This document shows, piece by piece, positions 16,708-25,736 of a DNA stretch of 64,000 nt. Every line of letters starts with the position of its first letter. The stretch's first letter is position 1. Source of the stretch: Pseudobutyrivibrio sp. (GTDB lineage: Bacteria; Bacillota; Clostridia; Lachnospirales; Lachnospiraceae); contig NZ_JAFUSK010000022.1 in assembly GCF_017471675.1 (NCBI RefSeq), positions 17,666 to 81,665 of the forward strand. Direction: 5' to 3'. The notes under the pieces were generated by a model. That model ran no database searches. It was not told where the DNA came from and saw only the letters and a program-made list of their open reading frames with translations. Position numbers and translations under genes: made by a program.

Positions 16708-18909
16708 CTATTTTGCTCTCTTCTTGATTGATACTGTAACAACTGCTGCTACAGCACATGCACCAATGATTATTGCAATAATAATCCATGGGAAGCCTGT
16801 CTCTACTTCTTCCTCTACTGCAAGAGGTGTATCCTCATCTTCGATTTCTGTGGTATCTTCTACCTCAGGCTCTTCTTCTGGTACTTCCTCTTCTTCAACC
16901 TCTTCCTCAGCATCTGCTCCTGAGCGACGGCCTGTAGCTGATGCTACGCTTCTTCTAGCTCTTCTAGTAGATACTGCTGCAGCAGGTACTGCCTCATCCT
17001 GAATAAGCATATTTGTAGCTGCTGTAAGTGTAGGTGAAATCATACTTGCAAAATCAATTGTCGCTCCTGTAGTTGTATTATTAACAGAAGTGCTTGAACC
17101 ATTATTTCCACCATTTGATGGATTAGCAGGAGTAACTGTTGGACCTGCTGGTGTTGGTGTAGGTACAACTGGAACAACCTTTTCTCTGAAAAGCTTAATA
17201 ATATCAAATGTAGTAACACTTGTATTAACAGTGTTTGTAACAGCCTTACCTGTAACATATGTCATAGGTCCAATGTAACCAGAAAGATTAGACATATTCT
17301 TGATTACATTCTTTACAACAACTGGGAAATCAAATTGGTAACCTAATACATTGAAACCAGGATTAACATAGTAATCTGATGCAACAACCTGTCCATCATC
17401 ATTTGTCTTGAAACCAAATACTGCGTTCCATGCACCGGCACCAACTGTTGTACAGTTGTGTGACATCATATTAAAGCTGCTTTCCTTACCGAAGTAATCC
17501 ATCATGGTTTTAGTCTGATCAGCAGTAATATCCTGCTCAATTACTTCATTTGGTCCCTGATCGTAGCCAAACTTCTGATTGTAAAGCTCACGGTTAATAA
17601 ATACACCACCTGGTGTCTTGCCCTTAAGAACGCTATCAACCATAATCTGGCTGCTCTGTCCAAGGTGCATAATTACCTCGTAGAAATGATCCTTAACATA
17701 TTGCTCATCTCTGTTCTCGCCTGTTGCCGCATTCCAAAGCTTAACAAGCTCATCATAGTTATCCTTGAAAAGTACTTCAGCCTGCTTTACATAGTCTGCA
17801 ACAACTTCCTGTGTAGTTGCCATACCATAGTTACCGATAGAAACATAATCTCCACGATTAAGAACTACTGAACCGGCAGTATGTAATTCGTGCTCCTGTG
17901 GAACAAACATCTCGCTTGCAGCAGCATCTCTCTCTGAAGCGTTAGCATCAGTAATTTCATTAACTGTACTTCTCCAAGAAACAACCTGAGCATTATCGCC
18001 CTCTGCTGCAGCCTTAAGCTGAGCCTGGTACTGTGGATTTGTAAGGTAATATCCATACAAATCATCAATGCTAATAGTAAGATTGTTTACATAGCTTGTG
18101 TATACAATATATACATGTCCATGTGTTGGATTGCCTGTAGATTCGTCATGACGAGCCACTAATCTAACGGAACCAACTACACCGCCTGCAAGACCATACT
18201 CAAATGGTGCTGTATCATCTGCATCATTAATACCATCTTCATCTGTGTCAAGCTTTGTTGGATCTGATAAAAGCTCTGCATACTCCTTACCATTGTCATC
18301 TGTCTTAATAACAAATTCATCACCATTTAAAAGGTTGTCACCATCTAAATCATTAGTCTTCTGAACATCAAGATAAGAATAACCTCCAAATACCTTGTTG
18401 CCATCAGCTGTAAGAATCTCTCCATCACATAAAAGCTTTGTCATTAAATCAGATACACCATCAGAATTGAAATCTTTACCATCCTCTGGTTCAATAAGCT
18501 CTAGCTTATCTAAATCGATTTCTTCTGATTCTTCAGTTTCTTCTGATTCCTCAGATTCTTCTGTCTTTTCTATCTCTTCTTTAGCGTCTACTAATACGTC
18601 CTGTGCTATCGCCTCAGAAGCTGTCTCAACTGGCTCTACTACAGCGGCTTCCTCTGCTGATACGCCGACTGTATCAAGTATAGAATCATCTGTAACATCT
18701 TCTGTATGCTCTATTACTACATCCTCAATAGGAGTCACTTCCGTCTCAGGAATAACGGCTTCTGTAACTACCGTATCTTCTGCAGCCTGTCCATCTGCCA
18801 CTGCTTCCGTAGAAGCATCAGCCTCAGCGTATACTGAAACAGGAACAAAAGATTGCAATAAAAAAGCACTGGCAATAGCCAATGAAAGAATTTTACAATA
18901 CTTTTTCAT
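16708..18909 (-). CDS. Large membrane-anchored surface protein with calcium-binding-type repeats
   Basis: A 733-residue exported protein. Signal peptide to ~residue 28 (SVYAEA), long Glu/Thr/Val-rich acidic stretch to ~145, then Asp-rich loops FNSDGVSD, DLDGDNLLNGDEF and DTDEDGINDADD that look like dockerin/thrombospondin-type calcium sites. A central domain of ~300 residues contains GHVYIVYTSYVNN and later MMSHNCTTVGAGAWNAVFG, an H...NC arrangement seen in permuted NlpC/P60-LRAT-like cysteine hydrolases (tentative). It ends with a Pro/Thr linker, an acidic stretch, a TM helix (WIIIAIIIGACAVAAVVTV) and a KKRAK stop-transfer, the layout of a cell-wall-spanning anchored protein. No LPXTG. Ribosome binding site ggagg upstream. 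Confidence 0.8.
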   Translation of the reverse strand: MKKYCKILSLAIASAFLLQSFVPVSVYAEADASTEAVADGQAAEDTVVTEAVIPETEVTPIEDVVIEHTEDVTDDSILDTVGVSAEEAAVVEPVETASEAIAQDVLVDAKEEIEKTEESEESEETEESEEIDLDKLELIEPEDGKDFNSDGVSDLMTKLLCDGEILTADGNKVFGGYSYLDVQKTNDLDGDNLLNGDEFVIKTDDNGKEYAELLSDPTKLDTDEDGINDADDTAPFEYGLAGGVVGSVRLVARHDESTGNPTHGHVYIVYTSYVNNLTISIDDLYGYYLTNPQYQAQLKAAAEGDNAQVVSWRSTVNEITDANASERDAAASEMFVPQEHELHTAGSVVLNRGDYVSIGNYGMATTQEVVADYVKQAEVLFKDNYDELVKLWNAATGENRDEQYVKDHFYEVIMHLGQSSQIMVDSVLKGKTPGGVFINRELYNQKFGYDQGPNEVIEQDITADQTKTMMDYFGKESSFNMMSHNCTTVGAGAWNAVFGFKTNDDGQVVASDYYVNPGFNVLGYQFDFPVVVKNVIKNMSNLSGYIGPMTYVTGKAVTNTVNTSVTTFDIIKLFREKVVPVVPTPTPAGPTVTPANPSNGGNNGSSTSVNNTTTGATIDFASMISPTLTAATNMLIQDEAVPAAAVSTRRARRSVASATGRRSGADAEEEVEEEEVPEEEPEVEDTTEIEDEDTPLAVEEEVETGFPWIIIAIIIGACAVAAVVTVSIKKRAK

Positions 18910-19030
18910 TCTATTATCCTCCCTTATTACTAAAACCGAAAAAATTATAGCACAGAAATACCATTATGGAAACTACTTTTTTGGACACAGGTTTCCTAAA
19001 AGTGTATAAAATTACTCAAAATACAAAATA

Positions 19031-19056
19031 AACCCAAGCCAATTTAGGCTTGGGTT
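19031..19056. terminator. Terminator of minor flagellin-like gene
   Basis: Perfect 10-bp stem aacccaagcc / ggcttgggtt, loop aattta, 16 bp after the stop on the minus strand. Confidence 0.85.
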
Positions 19057-19071
19057 GCTTAACTTACAAAA

Positions 19072-19887
19072 TTATGCTTCAAACATCTTAGTTACAAGGC
19101 TTTCTTCACTATCCATTTGCTTCTTCAAAGCCATGTTCTGTGCCTGATTAACAATCCTGCTGTTCTTCATTTTCGTAACAGCATCCGCAAAATCCGCATC
19201 CTCCTTGCGAGACTGGGCTGCTGTAAGGTTTTCAGCGGTATTATTGTTTACACTATAAGCAGCTGATAGACCATTAGTTTCAGCACCGATTTTACTCCGC
19301 ATAGATGAAAGTGATGAATATGTCTCATCTAAAGCGTCGGTAGAAATTTTTTCAGGATTTACAGAAACATCAAAATTCTCTAATCCTGCCATAGCTGACT
19401 TGGCATCAGCTTCTGTTATAGTAGCGCTGGCTGTACCTGTATAAATGTTTATATCACCAGTACTTCCGTCTAAAAGATTTTTTTCATTGTACTGAGCCTG
19501 ATTGATTGTCTGATTGATAGTGGCAACAGATTGCTTATTAGCCTCCTGCAAAATAGCTCTATCACTATCAGAGTAAAGCCCATTCATTGCTCTTACTGTG
19601 TTTTGCTCTATATCTCCAAGTGAATCTGAGATGTTAGAAAGAGCTCCATCTGCTATGTTAGTAGCATCTATTCCATAAGAAATATTCTTGCTACCCTGAT
19701 TTAGACTGTTAACTTCTTTTTCAATCTGCTTAGAAATTGCAAGAGCTACTGCATCATCAGCTGCTCCATTAACTTTCTTTCCAGTAGAAAGCTCCTTAGC
19801 ACTTTTCTTTTGCTGCTCCTCAGTAGCTTTCATGTGATTAACGCTGTTCTGATACTGTGATGTATTTACGTTAGATTGAATCCTCAT
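19072..19887 (-). CDS. Minor, divergent flagellin-like protein
   Basis: A 271-residue protein with flagellin-type N- and C-terminal helices: MRIQSNVNTSQYQNSVNHMK ... ELSTGKKVNGAADDAVALAISKQIEKE at the start and AAQSRKEDADFADAVTKMKNSRIVNQAQNMALKKQ at the end, around a very short central region. The heptad pattern and ..AADDA.. block match D0/D1 of flagellins, but it is only about 55% of the length of the three main flagellins in this window and lacks their leader with the CsrA-like hairpin. The ATG at 19887 (GAGGTGAG upstream) is preferred to the GTG at 19896. It could be a minor filament component or a hook-filament junction-like protein. Confidence 0.8.
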   Translation of the reverse strand: MRIQSNVNTSQYQNSVNHMKATEEQQKKSAKELSTGKKVNGAADDAVALAISKQIEKEVNSLNQGSKNISYGIDATNIADGALSNISDSLGDIEQNTVRAMNGLYSDSDRAILQEANKQSVATINQTINQAQYNEKNLLDGSTGDINIYTGTASATITEADAKSAMAGLENFDVSVNPEKISTDALDETYSSLSSMRSKIGAETNGLSAAYSVNNNTAENLTAAQSRKEDADFADAVTKMKNSRIVNQAQNMALKKQMDSEESLVTKMFEA

Positions 19888-19989
19888 AACACTCACCTCA
19901 ATCTTTTCCGTTATATATTGTTATTATTTATCAATTCTTAACAGAATTATAACACCACAGTATTTAATTGTCATGTGAAAATTTTGTTA

Positions 19990-21048
19990 CTAATCCTCAG
20001 TGTCCCCATGGACGTTACCAAACTTTTCAAGGTTGTCAGTTTGCCTTTTGATTTCGGCATTGTAACGTTTTTCTACAGAATCCCAGTATTTTGCGAGTTT
20101 TTCATCCCCTCTTCTATCAGGAACCTTCATATCATTAGAAAGAATCATTCCAAAATATTTTGAAAGCTTCTCTGCTCCAGCTAAATTAAGATGCAAGCCT
20201 CCATCATAAGTATCCTTGCTCCAATCTAAGCCTATTTCATCCTGAGCTTCAAGGAAATTAATATAGGTAAGATTATTCTCATCAGCATAGTCTACAATCT
20301 GCTTATCCCACTCATCATACCAATAAGGATAAAGTGTTGGGGCCTTTACAAGCACAAGCTTTACGTCATTCTCCTTACAAAGCTTTGTAAGCTTATCCAG
20401 ATAATAGTAAGCATTTTCTCCAAACTGATAATCAGCAAGAGGTCGTCCCTCTGGAACATCAGTGGCTTCCTTTACATCCACTCGCATGTAGTAACCATTG
20501 AAGGAAACCTTGTCGCGATGAAACAGATATTTAAAATCATCTGAATTCAAATCACTCCATCTGCTGTGATATCTTAATATAGGAAATAAATACTCAATAA
20601 AATGCTCATCCTCAGTCATAGATGCATTGATTGTATCAACCTTGCTTTTAGACCATTTCATTCCATCAATAGTCATACGATTGTATGCCTCGTTTTGTGG
20701 CTCGTTATATTTCATAGAAAGCACATTGAACACTATCATATCAGGATGCTCTCTTTTAATAGTCTCCTCTGCCAGATAGTATGACTGCCAGATAAGCTGT
20801 TGAGCGCTGCCACGTATATACGAATTGATGCCATAATTTTCCCACAAGTAAACAGGTGATATGTTTTCATATAGCTCGCAGTCGCCGATAAAAACCACAT
20901 CGTGGTCTATTGGGTCGTCGTAGTATTCACCTATCATTGCACCTTCTAAGATGCCTGTCATGTATTTAGGCTCTAGGAGTTTGGTGGTGAAGAATAGGCC
21001 TGTGATGGATATGGTGACAGCTAGTAGTATTGTAATAATTCTTTTCAT
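19990..21048 (-). CDS. DltD-like SGNH-fold membrane protein with Cys at the nucleophile position
   Basis: A 352-residue protein with an N-terminal TM anchor and an extracytoplasmic SGNH/GDSL-type domain, the usual partner of an MBOAT acyltransferase. Block I reads VVFIGDCELYE, with Cys57 where the nucleophilic Ser is usual; block V is DGGLHLNLAGAEKL with the catalytic-type His. Central motif VKLVLVKAPTLYPYW fits DltD/AlgX-like relatives. It lies 160 bp downstream of the MBOAT gene across a palindromic repeat and is the last gene of the dlt-like operon. It would accept or transfer the acyl group on the outer face of the membrane. Function in this operon is inferred by analogy to DltD. Confidence 0.75.
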   Translation of the reverse strand: MKRIITILLAVTISITGLFFTTKLLEPKYMTGILEGAMIGEYYDDPIDHDVVFIGDCELYENISPVYLWENYGINSYIRGSAQQLIWQSYYLAEETIKREHPDMIVFNVLSMKYNEPQNEAYNRMTIDGMKWSKSKVDTINASMTEDEHFIEYLFPILRYHSRWSDLNSDDFKYLFHRDKVSFNGYYMRVDVKEATDVPEGRPLADYQFGENAYYYLDKLTKLCKENDVKLVLVKAPTLYPYWYDEWDKQIVDYADENNLTYINFLEAQDEIGLDWSKDTYDGGLHLNLAGAEKLSKYFGMILSNDMKVPDRRGDEKLAKYWDSVEKRYNAEIKRQTDNLEKFGNVHGDTED

Positions 21049-21065
21049 TTAACACCTCATTATTT

Positions 21066-21203
21066 AAAGTGCCAACCACTTAACCTAGGCAAGCGCGAGG
21101 AAGAGGGCCCCATGGAGTTAAGGAGGGACCCTTTAGGGAGGTTCCCTTGACTACAATGGGAGATGGCTTCCGGGAGCATGCAGTACTAGGAGGTTGGCAC
21201 TTT
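21066..21203. repeat. Palindromic repeat, family C, copy 1
   Basis: Terminal inverted repeats aaagtgccaacc / ggttggcacttt enclose about 115 bp that include cctaggcaagcgcgag and ggagggaccctttaggga. The inner segment is repeated in inverted orientation at 23085-23150. It lies between the MBOAT and DltD-like genes and would form a long hairpin in the mRNA. Confidence 0.75.
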
Positions 21204-21208
21204 CTTTA

Positions 21209-22801
21209 TTAAAACTGATTATAAATGAACTGGCTGGCCGAATATCCGATGCCGTAGGCGCCGAAGATTAGGGTGGCCATAAATAGACTGTACCAGATAA
21301 TGAAGCGCACTGGAGCAGCGCAATTTGCAATCTTCACTCTTACGCTTCCACTTCTTTGAATAAGGCTCACAGCAACCAGAATTAACATTCCTATAAATAC
21401 TACTGCATAATCAAATCCTGTGATGCCCATTCCTGTGAAGGCTGCTGGTGTAAGCTGAGCTAAGCATGAATCTGCAAAGATGCTTCCAAACATTTTGAAG
21501 GTAAGTGGTACATCTCTGTAGCAGTCAAACATACGAAGTGATGACATGATAAGTACTGTTCTGATTACTTGGAACAATCTCCAGCCGAAGGTGCCATCTA
21601 CGTGAACCTTGCTGTGGAACCATCTGTAGAATGGCTCTAGCTCCTGAGAAATCATGATGACAACAAAGTTGCCCAATCCCCATACGATAAAGTTCCAGCT
21701 GGCTCCATGCCAGATACCTGTAGTAAACCAAACTATAAAACTGGATAGGTAAACGGGTACACGCTTACCAAGATTATTTCCAAGACGCGCTCTACTCTTC
21801 TTTGAAAGCTTCATCATAAACTGGCTGGCAGATATAGGATAGAAAATGTAATCTGTGAACCAGGTTCCCATGGTGATGTGCCATCTATTCCAGTATTCCT
21901 TGATATTCTTTGAGAAGTATGGGCGAATAAAGTTTTCTGTAACCTTAATTCCCATTGTCTCTGCCACACCGATAGTAATATCTATACCTCCGGTGAAATC
22001 TGCATAAAGCTCTAAGGCATAGAACATTGCGCCTGCAAAGGCATAGAAACCATTATAGGTATCTGGATCTGCAATGATTGCCTGAACAACCACAAGTATT
22101 CTATCTGCAATAACAAGCTTCTTGAAAAATCCCCATAGGATTCGCTCCAAGCCAAAGCTTACAGTTCTCCAATCAAATTTGTGCTCCTCATAAAGAGTCT
22201 GGCTCAAATCAGCGTAACGGCTGATAGGTCCCTGCACCAGCTGTGGGAAGAAGGATACAAAAAGTGCGAACTTAAACAGATTATCCTGAGCCTTGAACTT
22301 GCCATTAAAAACATCAATAAGGTAGCCCATAGACTGGAAAGTGTAGAAGGAAATACCCATTGGGATAATCAGATCTACAAAGGAGATTCCATCTGGCCTT
22401 CCAAAGGTGTTTAAAATAGAATTGATATTTGCAATAGTGAAATTAGTGTACTTTGTAACTGCAAGTATACCTAAATTAAAAAGAAGGCAAGCTAAGAATA
22501 TCTTCTTTTCCGCAGAGTGCTCCTTAGCCTTAAGAGCTTTTCTTTCTTCCTTTTCATATTCCTTTTTATGCTCTTTAAACCATGCATCAAAGCTTTCCTT
22601 TTTATCAGAAATCTTTTTGGCGGCAAAAAAAGTAGTCACTGTAGTGACCATAATAAAAATCAAATATCTTGGGTCACACATAAAATAGAATGCGTAACTT
22701 GCAAGAAGCAGGAAGGACCACTGGGCCCTTCCTGGCAACAAATAATACATTATAAATACTACTAATAAAAATAATAAAAATTCGTAGCTTGTAAATAACA
22801 T
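21209..22801 (-). CDS. MBOAT-family O-acyltransferase (DltB-like)
   Basis: A 530-residue polytopic membrane protein of the membrane-bound O-acyltransferase family. Signature blocks: RWHITMGTWFTDYIFYPI and TGIWHGASWNFIVWG, the latter with the conserved catalytic His. About ten TM segments are predicted from hydrophobic runs (e.g. FLLFLLVVFIMYYLLP at the N-terminus). In dlt and alginate acetylation systems MBOATs move an acyl or aminoacyl group from a cytoplasmic donor across the membrane. It is 4 bp downstream of a carrier-protein gene, so the donor is probably that carrier. Confidence 0.9.
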   Translation of the reverse strand: MLFTSYEFLLFLLVVFIMYYLLPGRAQWSFLLLASYAFYFMCDPRYLIFIMVTTVTTFFAAKKISDKKESFDAWFKEHKKEYEKEERKALKAKEHSAEKKIFLACLLFNLGILAVTKYTNFTIANINSILNTFGRPDGISFVDLIIPMGISFYTFQSMGYLIDVFNGKFKAQDNLFKFALFVSFFPQLVQGPISRYADLSQTLYEEHKFDWRTVSFGLERILWGFFKKLVIADRILVVVQAIIADPDTYNGFYAFAGAMFYALELYADFTGGIDITIGVAETMGIKVTENFIRPYFSKNIKEYWNRWHITMGTWFTDYIFYPISASQFMMKLSKKSRARLGNNLGKRVPVYLSSFIVWFTTGIWHGASWNFIVWGLGNFVVIMISQELEPFYRWFHSKVHVDGTFGWRLFQVIRTVLIMSSLRMFDCYRDVPLTFKMFGSIFADSCLAQLTPAAFTGMGITGFDYAVVFIGMLILVAVSLIQRSGSVRVKIANCAAPVRFIIWYSLFMATLIFGAYGIGYSASQFIYNQF

Positions 22802-22805
22802 CTAA

Positions 22806-23039
22806 TTAGTCCTCATCATCTAATTTAGCTTTAATCAAAGCATAGATTGTCTCTGCTGATGCAAAATTCTCAGGTGTAAGTTCTGCTGCACCAATTGTAA
22901 TATCAAACTCCTCATTAATCTCCGAAATCAGTGACACAATATCAAATGAATCAAGTATTCCTCCTGTCACTAAATCCTTTGCAGTTGTGAAATCCACCTC
23001 TGGGTGTAAGTCTCCTAAAATCTCTAATAATTCTTCCAT
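22806..23039 (-). CDS. Acyl/aminoacyl carrier protein (DltC-like)
   Basis: A 77-residue acidic helical carrier protein; Ser31 in GGILDSFDIVSLI is the expected 4'-phosphopantetheine attachment site. The start at 23039 is chosen for its AAGGAGGA site; upstream in-frame sequence belongs to a palindromic repeat. It sits between the adenylation enzyme gene and the MBOAT gene, so it probably carries the activated acid from the former to the latter, like DltC with D-alanine. Confidence 0.88.
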   Translation of the reverse strand: MEELLEILGDLHPEVDFTTAKDLVTGGILDSFDIVSLISEINEEFDITIGAAELTPENFASAETIYALIKAKLDDED

Positions 23040-23057
23040 TTTTTCCTCCTTATTATC

Positions 23058-23295
23058 GTAGCGGCCTCCGAGTACTCCGTGCTCCCGCAAGCCATCTCCC
23101 ATTGGAGCCAAGGGAACCTCCCTAAAGGGTCCCTCCTTAACTCCATGGCATGTCCTCAAAGGCATCCTTGCTTTGCAAGGAACTTTGAGGGCCACTGATG
23201 TAAGCTCCGCTTACTAGACCAACATTTTCCTTCATTACACTCGGAAAATGATGGTCATATCTTGCTCGCGCTTGCCTAGGTTGAGTAGCCGCTTA
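23058..23295. repeat. Palindromic repeat, family C, copy 2 (composite)
   Basis: Ends tagcggc / gccgctta; includes ctcccgcaagccatctccca and ggtccctccttaactccatgg (inverted match to 21106-21180) and gctcgcgcttgcctaggttg, which recurs at 51481-51500. Together with the adjacent family A repeat it fills the 354-bp gap between the carrier-protein and adenylation-enzyme genes. Inner small hairpins (caaagttccttgcaaag type) suggest several fused units. Confidence 0.7.
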
Positions 23296-23303
23296 TTATA
23301 TGA

Positions 23304-23390
23304 GCCTGTAGTTAACAAGCTATTATATTTCTCAAGGAGAGCTTTCTTCAGCTCGACGGAGAAATCATAATGCTTGTTAGCGTAACAGGC
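23304..23390. repeat. Palindromic repeat, family A, copy 2
   Basis: Arms gcctgtagttaacaagctat / taatgcttgttagcgtaacaggc, middle arms tttctc / gagaaa, variable loop. Same layout as 2821-2915 and 48402-48483 but opposite orientation. Confidence 0.8.
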
Positions 23391-23393
23391 GGA

Positions 23394-24905
23394 CTAACGG
23401 CTTTCGAACATCTGAGTTAAGCGCACGCGGTCAATTTTGCCGTTGGCTGTGAAAGGCATTTCTTCAAGTCGGTTTACCTTGTTAGGTAGCATGTAGCGTG
23501 GTAGCTTGGTCTTTAGGGCTTTGATAAGGTCGCCTTCTGTGATGTCGCCTACATAGTAAAGGACGATTTTGCCCTGTTCCTTGGCGTAGATACAGCCTGA
23601 GAGCTTTATTTCTGGAACAAGGTTTACATTGGCTTCGATTTCGCCTAACTCGATGCGGTGTCCCATGTGCTTTATCTGGAAATCTTTTCTAGAGTGGAAC
23701 ACAAGCTCCCCATATTCATTAATGTGGCCCATATCTCCTGTGCGGTAAATGATTTCTGGATAAGCAGTGTTCAAAGGATTTTGAACATAGGCTTCGCTAG
23801 TCTTTTCTGGGTTGTTGTAGTAGCCAAGTGTAACTGATGTACCGCGGATGCAGATTTCGCCCTGCTCTCCATCTGCTGCAAGGGTGTTGTCATCCTTTAG
23901 TAAAAGGATTTCAGTGTTCTTGAATGGGAAGCCTACTGGGATTACTTCGTCATCAGCAAACTCGCGAGTGACTGGATAATAGCAGCACATTCCTGTTCCC
24001 TCTGTAGGGCCGTAAAGATTGAAGAACTTTGCCTCAGGGCAAGCCTCTCTCCACAGTCTAAACTGCTTGATTGGGAATACCTCGCTACCAAATGCGATAG
24101 TGCGAAGTGTGGTAGGCTTTACTGTATCAAATGTAGCAAAGGCGCTAATCATTGTAAGTGCTGAAACTACCCAGCATACTGTATTGATGTTGTGCTCATT
24201 AATATATTCCACCAGCTTTACTGGGAACATAAAATATGAGTGTGGAATCAAATATGTAGTTGCTCCAAACTTAAGTGTTGGATAAAGCTCCTTAAGGCAG
24301 GCATCAAAATAAAGTGGTGTCTGATTTCCAAATATAGTGTCCTCGTTGAAGCCAAGTGTTTCTGATAGCTGCTCTATGTAATCGATAACAGAACGATGGC
24401 AGGCACACACACCCTTTGGCACACCTGTAGAGCCTGATGTAAATACTATGTATATTGGGTCTGTATCGATTGCCTTCTTTCTTACAAGAGCAAGTGCATC
24501 ATAATCTGGCTTCGTATTTACGATATCTGAAAACAGAACAATGTCTGCTTTATAATCAAAGCCTTTTGCGATTTCCACTGTGCTATCATCGCAGATAATT
24601 ACACGTGGCTTGCAGTTATCTAAAATAAGATTAATTCTTGTAGCAGGCATTTCGCTATCGATTGGAACATAATAGCAGCCTGCATTGATTACCCCAAAAA
24701 AGGTTGCTATGGTGTTTGGACTCTTTTTCATGAACACGATAACTGGCTCACGCTTGCAACCTTTGTTTATCAAGCCTGTTCCTACGGAATCCATGATATT
24801 TTTTACGTCTGAAAAAGTAAGCTGTACCTCGTCATCTGCGTAGGCGATTTTGGTTGGTACTCGGTTTAAAGATTCGTTTAAATAGTCTAGTACGTTGTTT
24901 TGCAT
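23394..24905 (-). CDS. Stand-alone amino-acid adenylation enzyme (DltA/NRPS A-domain-like)
   Basis: A 503-residue AMP-forming ligase that would activate an amino (or other carboxylic) acid and load it on the carrier protein. Core motifs: IVFTSGSTGVPKG (A3), YFDACLKELYP (A4 with the Asp that binds the substrate amino group), NLYGPTEGTG (A5), YRTGDMG (A7), HRIELGEIE (A8) and NGKIDR (A10 Lys). The A4 block has Lys four residues after the Asp, a charged pocket residue not found in D-Ala-specific DltA, which may mean a different, perhaps acidic substrate (inference). Start at 24905 has GAGGTG, contributed by the adjoining family B repeat. Confidence 0.88.
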   Translation of the reverse strand: MQNNVLDYLNESLNRVPTKIAYADDEVQLTFSDVKNIMDSVGTGLINKGCKREPVIVFMKKSPNTIATFFGVINAGCYYVPIDSEMPATRINLILDNCKPRVIICDDSTVEIAKGFDYKADIVLFSDIVNTKPDYDALALVRKKAIDTDPIYIVFTSGSTGVPKGVCACHRSVIDYIEQLSETLGFNEDTIFGNQTPLYFDACLKELYPTLKFGATTYLIPHSYFMFPVKLVEYINEHNINTVCWVVSALTMISAFATFDTVKPTTLRTIAFGSEVFPIKQFRLWREACPEAKFFNLYGPTEGTGMCCYYPVTREFADDEVIPVGFPFKNTEILLLKDDNTLAADGEQGEICIRGTSVTLGYYNNPEKTSEAYVQNPLNTAYPEIIYRTGDMGHINEYGELVFHSRKDFQIKHMGHRIELGEIEANVNLVPEIKLSGCIYAKEQGKIVLYYVGDITEGDLIKALKTKLPRYMLPNKVNRLEEMPFTANGKIDRVRLTQMFESR

Positions 24906-24907
24906 TA

Positions 24908-25019
24908 TACACCTCATCCACCGCTAAAGCGGTCCCCCCTTGTCTCCCCTCCCGGCTCGGTCGTTGCTAAGCAGGCTCCACTGGAGCCTAGCAACCCTCA
25001 AGGGGAAGGCTTTTTTATT
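24908..25019. repeat. Family B palindromic repeat with an inserted family D hairpin
   Basis: Starts cacctcatccaccgctaaagcgg and ends ctcaaggggaaggctttttt, the two modules of family B, but they are separated by a 46-bp unit (24951-24996: cccggctcgg...ctccactggag...agcaacc). The same unit is found at 53444-53491 and, variant, at 51435-51478. The left end supplies the Shine-Dalgarno of the adenylation gene. Confidence 0.8.
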
Positions 25020-25731
25020 TTGTTATTAATTCTTCGTATTCTTTTCTTAGCTTTGCGCATTTTTTTACGCAGTCGGCGGCTAGTACGTCTATGATGTCTA
25101 GCACCTTATCTCCTACAGCGTGGTCGCGTTTTACTATGGATAATTCTGTGCAGCCTAGTATTATCACATCTGCCCCTGCTTCTAGAAGCTCTGTTTTAAT
25201 CAACTCGAATTCCTTCATTGCCACACGTCTGCCTGCTTTAACATCATCATAGATTATTGACATAACAAGCTTCTGGCATTCTGTAGATGGGTAGATGCAT
25301 TTAATATCGTAGTCCTTGAACACAGAATCAAATAGATGCATCTGAGCTGTGCCATCTGTAGCCATGATACCTACATTTTTAATTCCTCTTTCGTGTAGAT
25401 ACAAGGCAGCTTCCTTTACTCCATTCGATACAGGCACAAATACGCTATCTGCAATCTGGTCGTGGAAAAAGTGAGCTGTAATGCATGGCATAGCTATATA
25501 ATCAACATTCTGCCGCTCTAATTCATGTGCAAGCTCTAGTATCTTAGGCAAAGGGCTCTCTTCGCTCTCACCTAAGATGTAGCCTGTTCTGTCCGGAATG
25601 GTTGGGCAGTTGTATATAATCATTTCAATGTTATCCTGGTCTGTGGCGGCGTCCGTCATTTCGATAATGCGGCGCATGAAATAGGCTGTTGCCATTGGAC
25701 CAAGGCCACCGATAATTCCTAGTTTTTTCAT
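25015..25731 (-). CDS. Aspartate/glutamate racemase family protein
   Basis: A 238-residue PLP-independent racemase: GIIGGLGPMATAYFM at the N-terminus, first catalytic Cys in AMPCITAHFF, second in IILGCTELSIV, both present, so it should be active. It interconverts L- and D-aspartate or a related amino acid. It ends ~110 bp upstream of the adenylation enzyme gene in the dlt-like operon, suggesting that it provides the D-amino acid substrate; this is inference. Start at 25731 follows GAGGGTGAAT, which comes from the end of a family B repeat. Confidence 0.85.
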   Translation of the reverse strand: MKKLGIIGGLGPMATAYFMRRIIEMTDAATDQDNIEMIIYNCPTIPDRTGYILGESEESPLPKILELAHELERQNVDYIAMPCITAHFFHDQIADSVFVPVSNGVKEAALYLHERGIKNVGIMATDGTAQMHLFDSVFKDYDIKCIYPSTECQKLVMSIIYDDVKAGRRVAMKEFELIKTELLEAGADVIILGCTELSIVKRDHAVGDKVLDIIDVLAADCVKKCAKLRKEYEELITK

Positions 25732-25736
25732 ATTCA

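Noticed and set aside
18395-19009. Ser/Thr-rich 204-codon plus-strand frame
   Set aside because: Mirror of the acidic repeat region of the surface protein on the other strand; low complexity caused by GAA/GAG codons read backwards.
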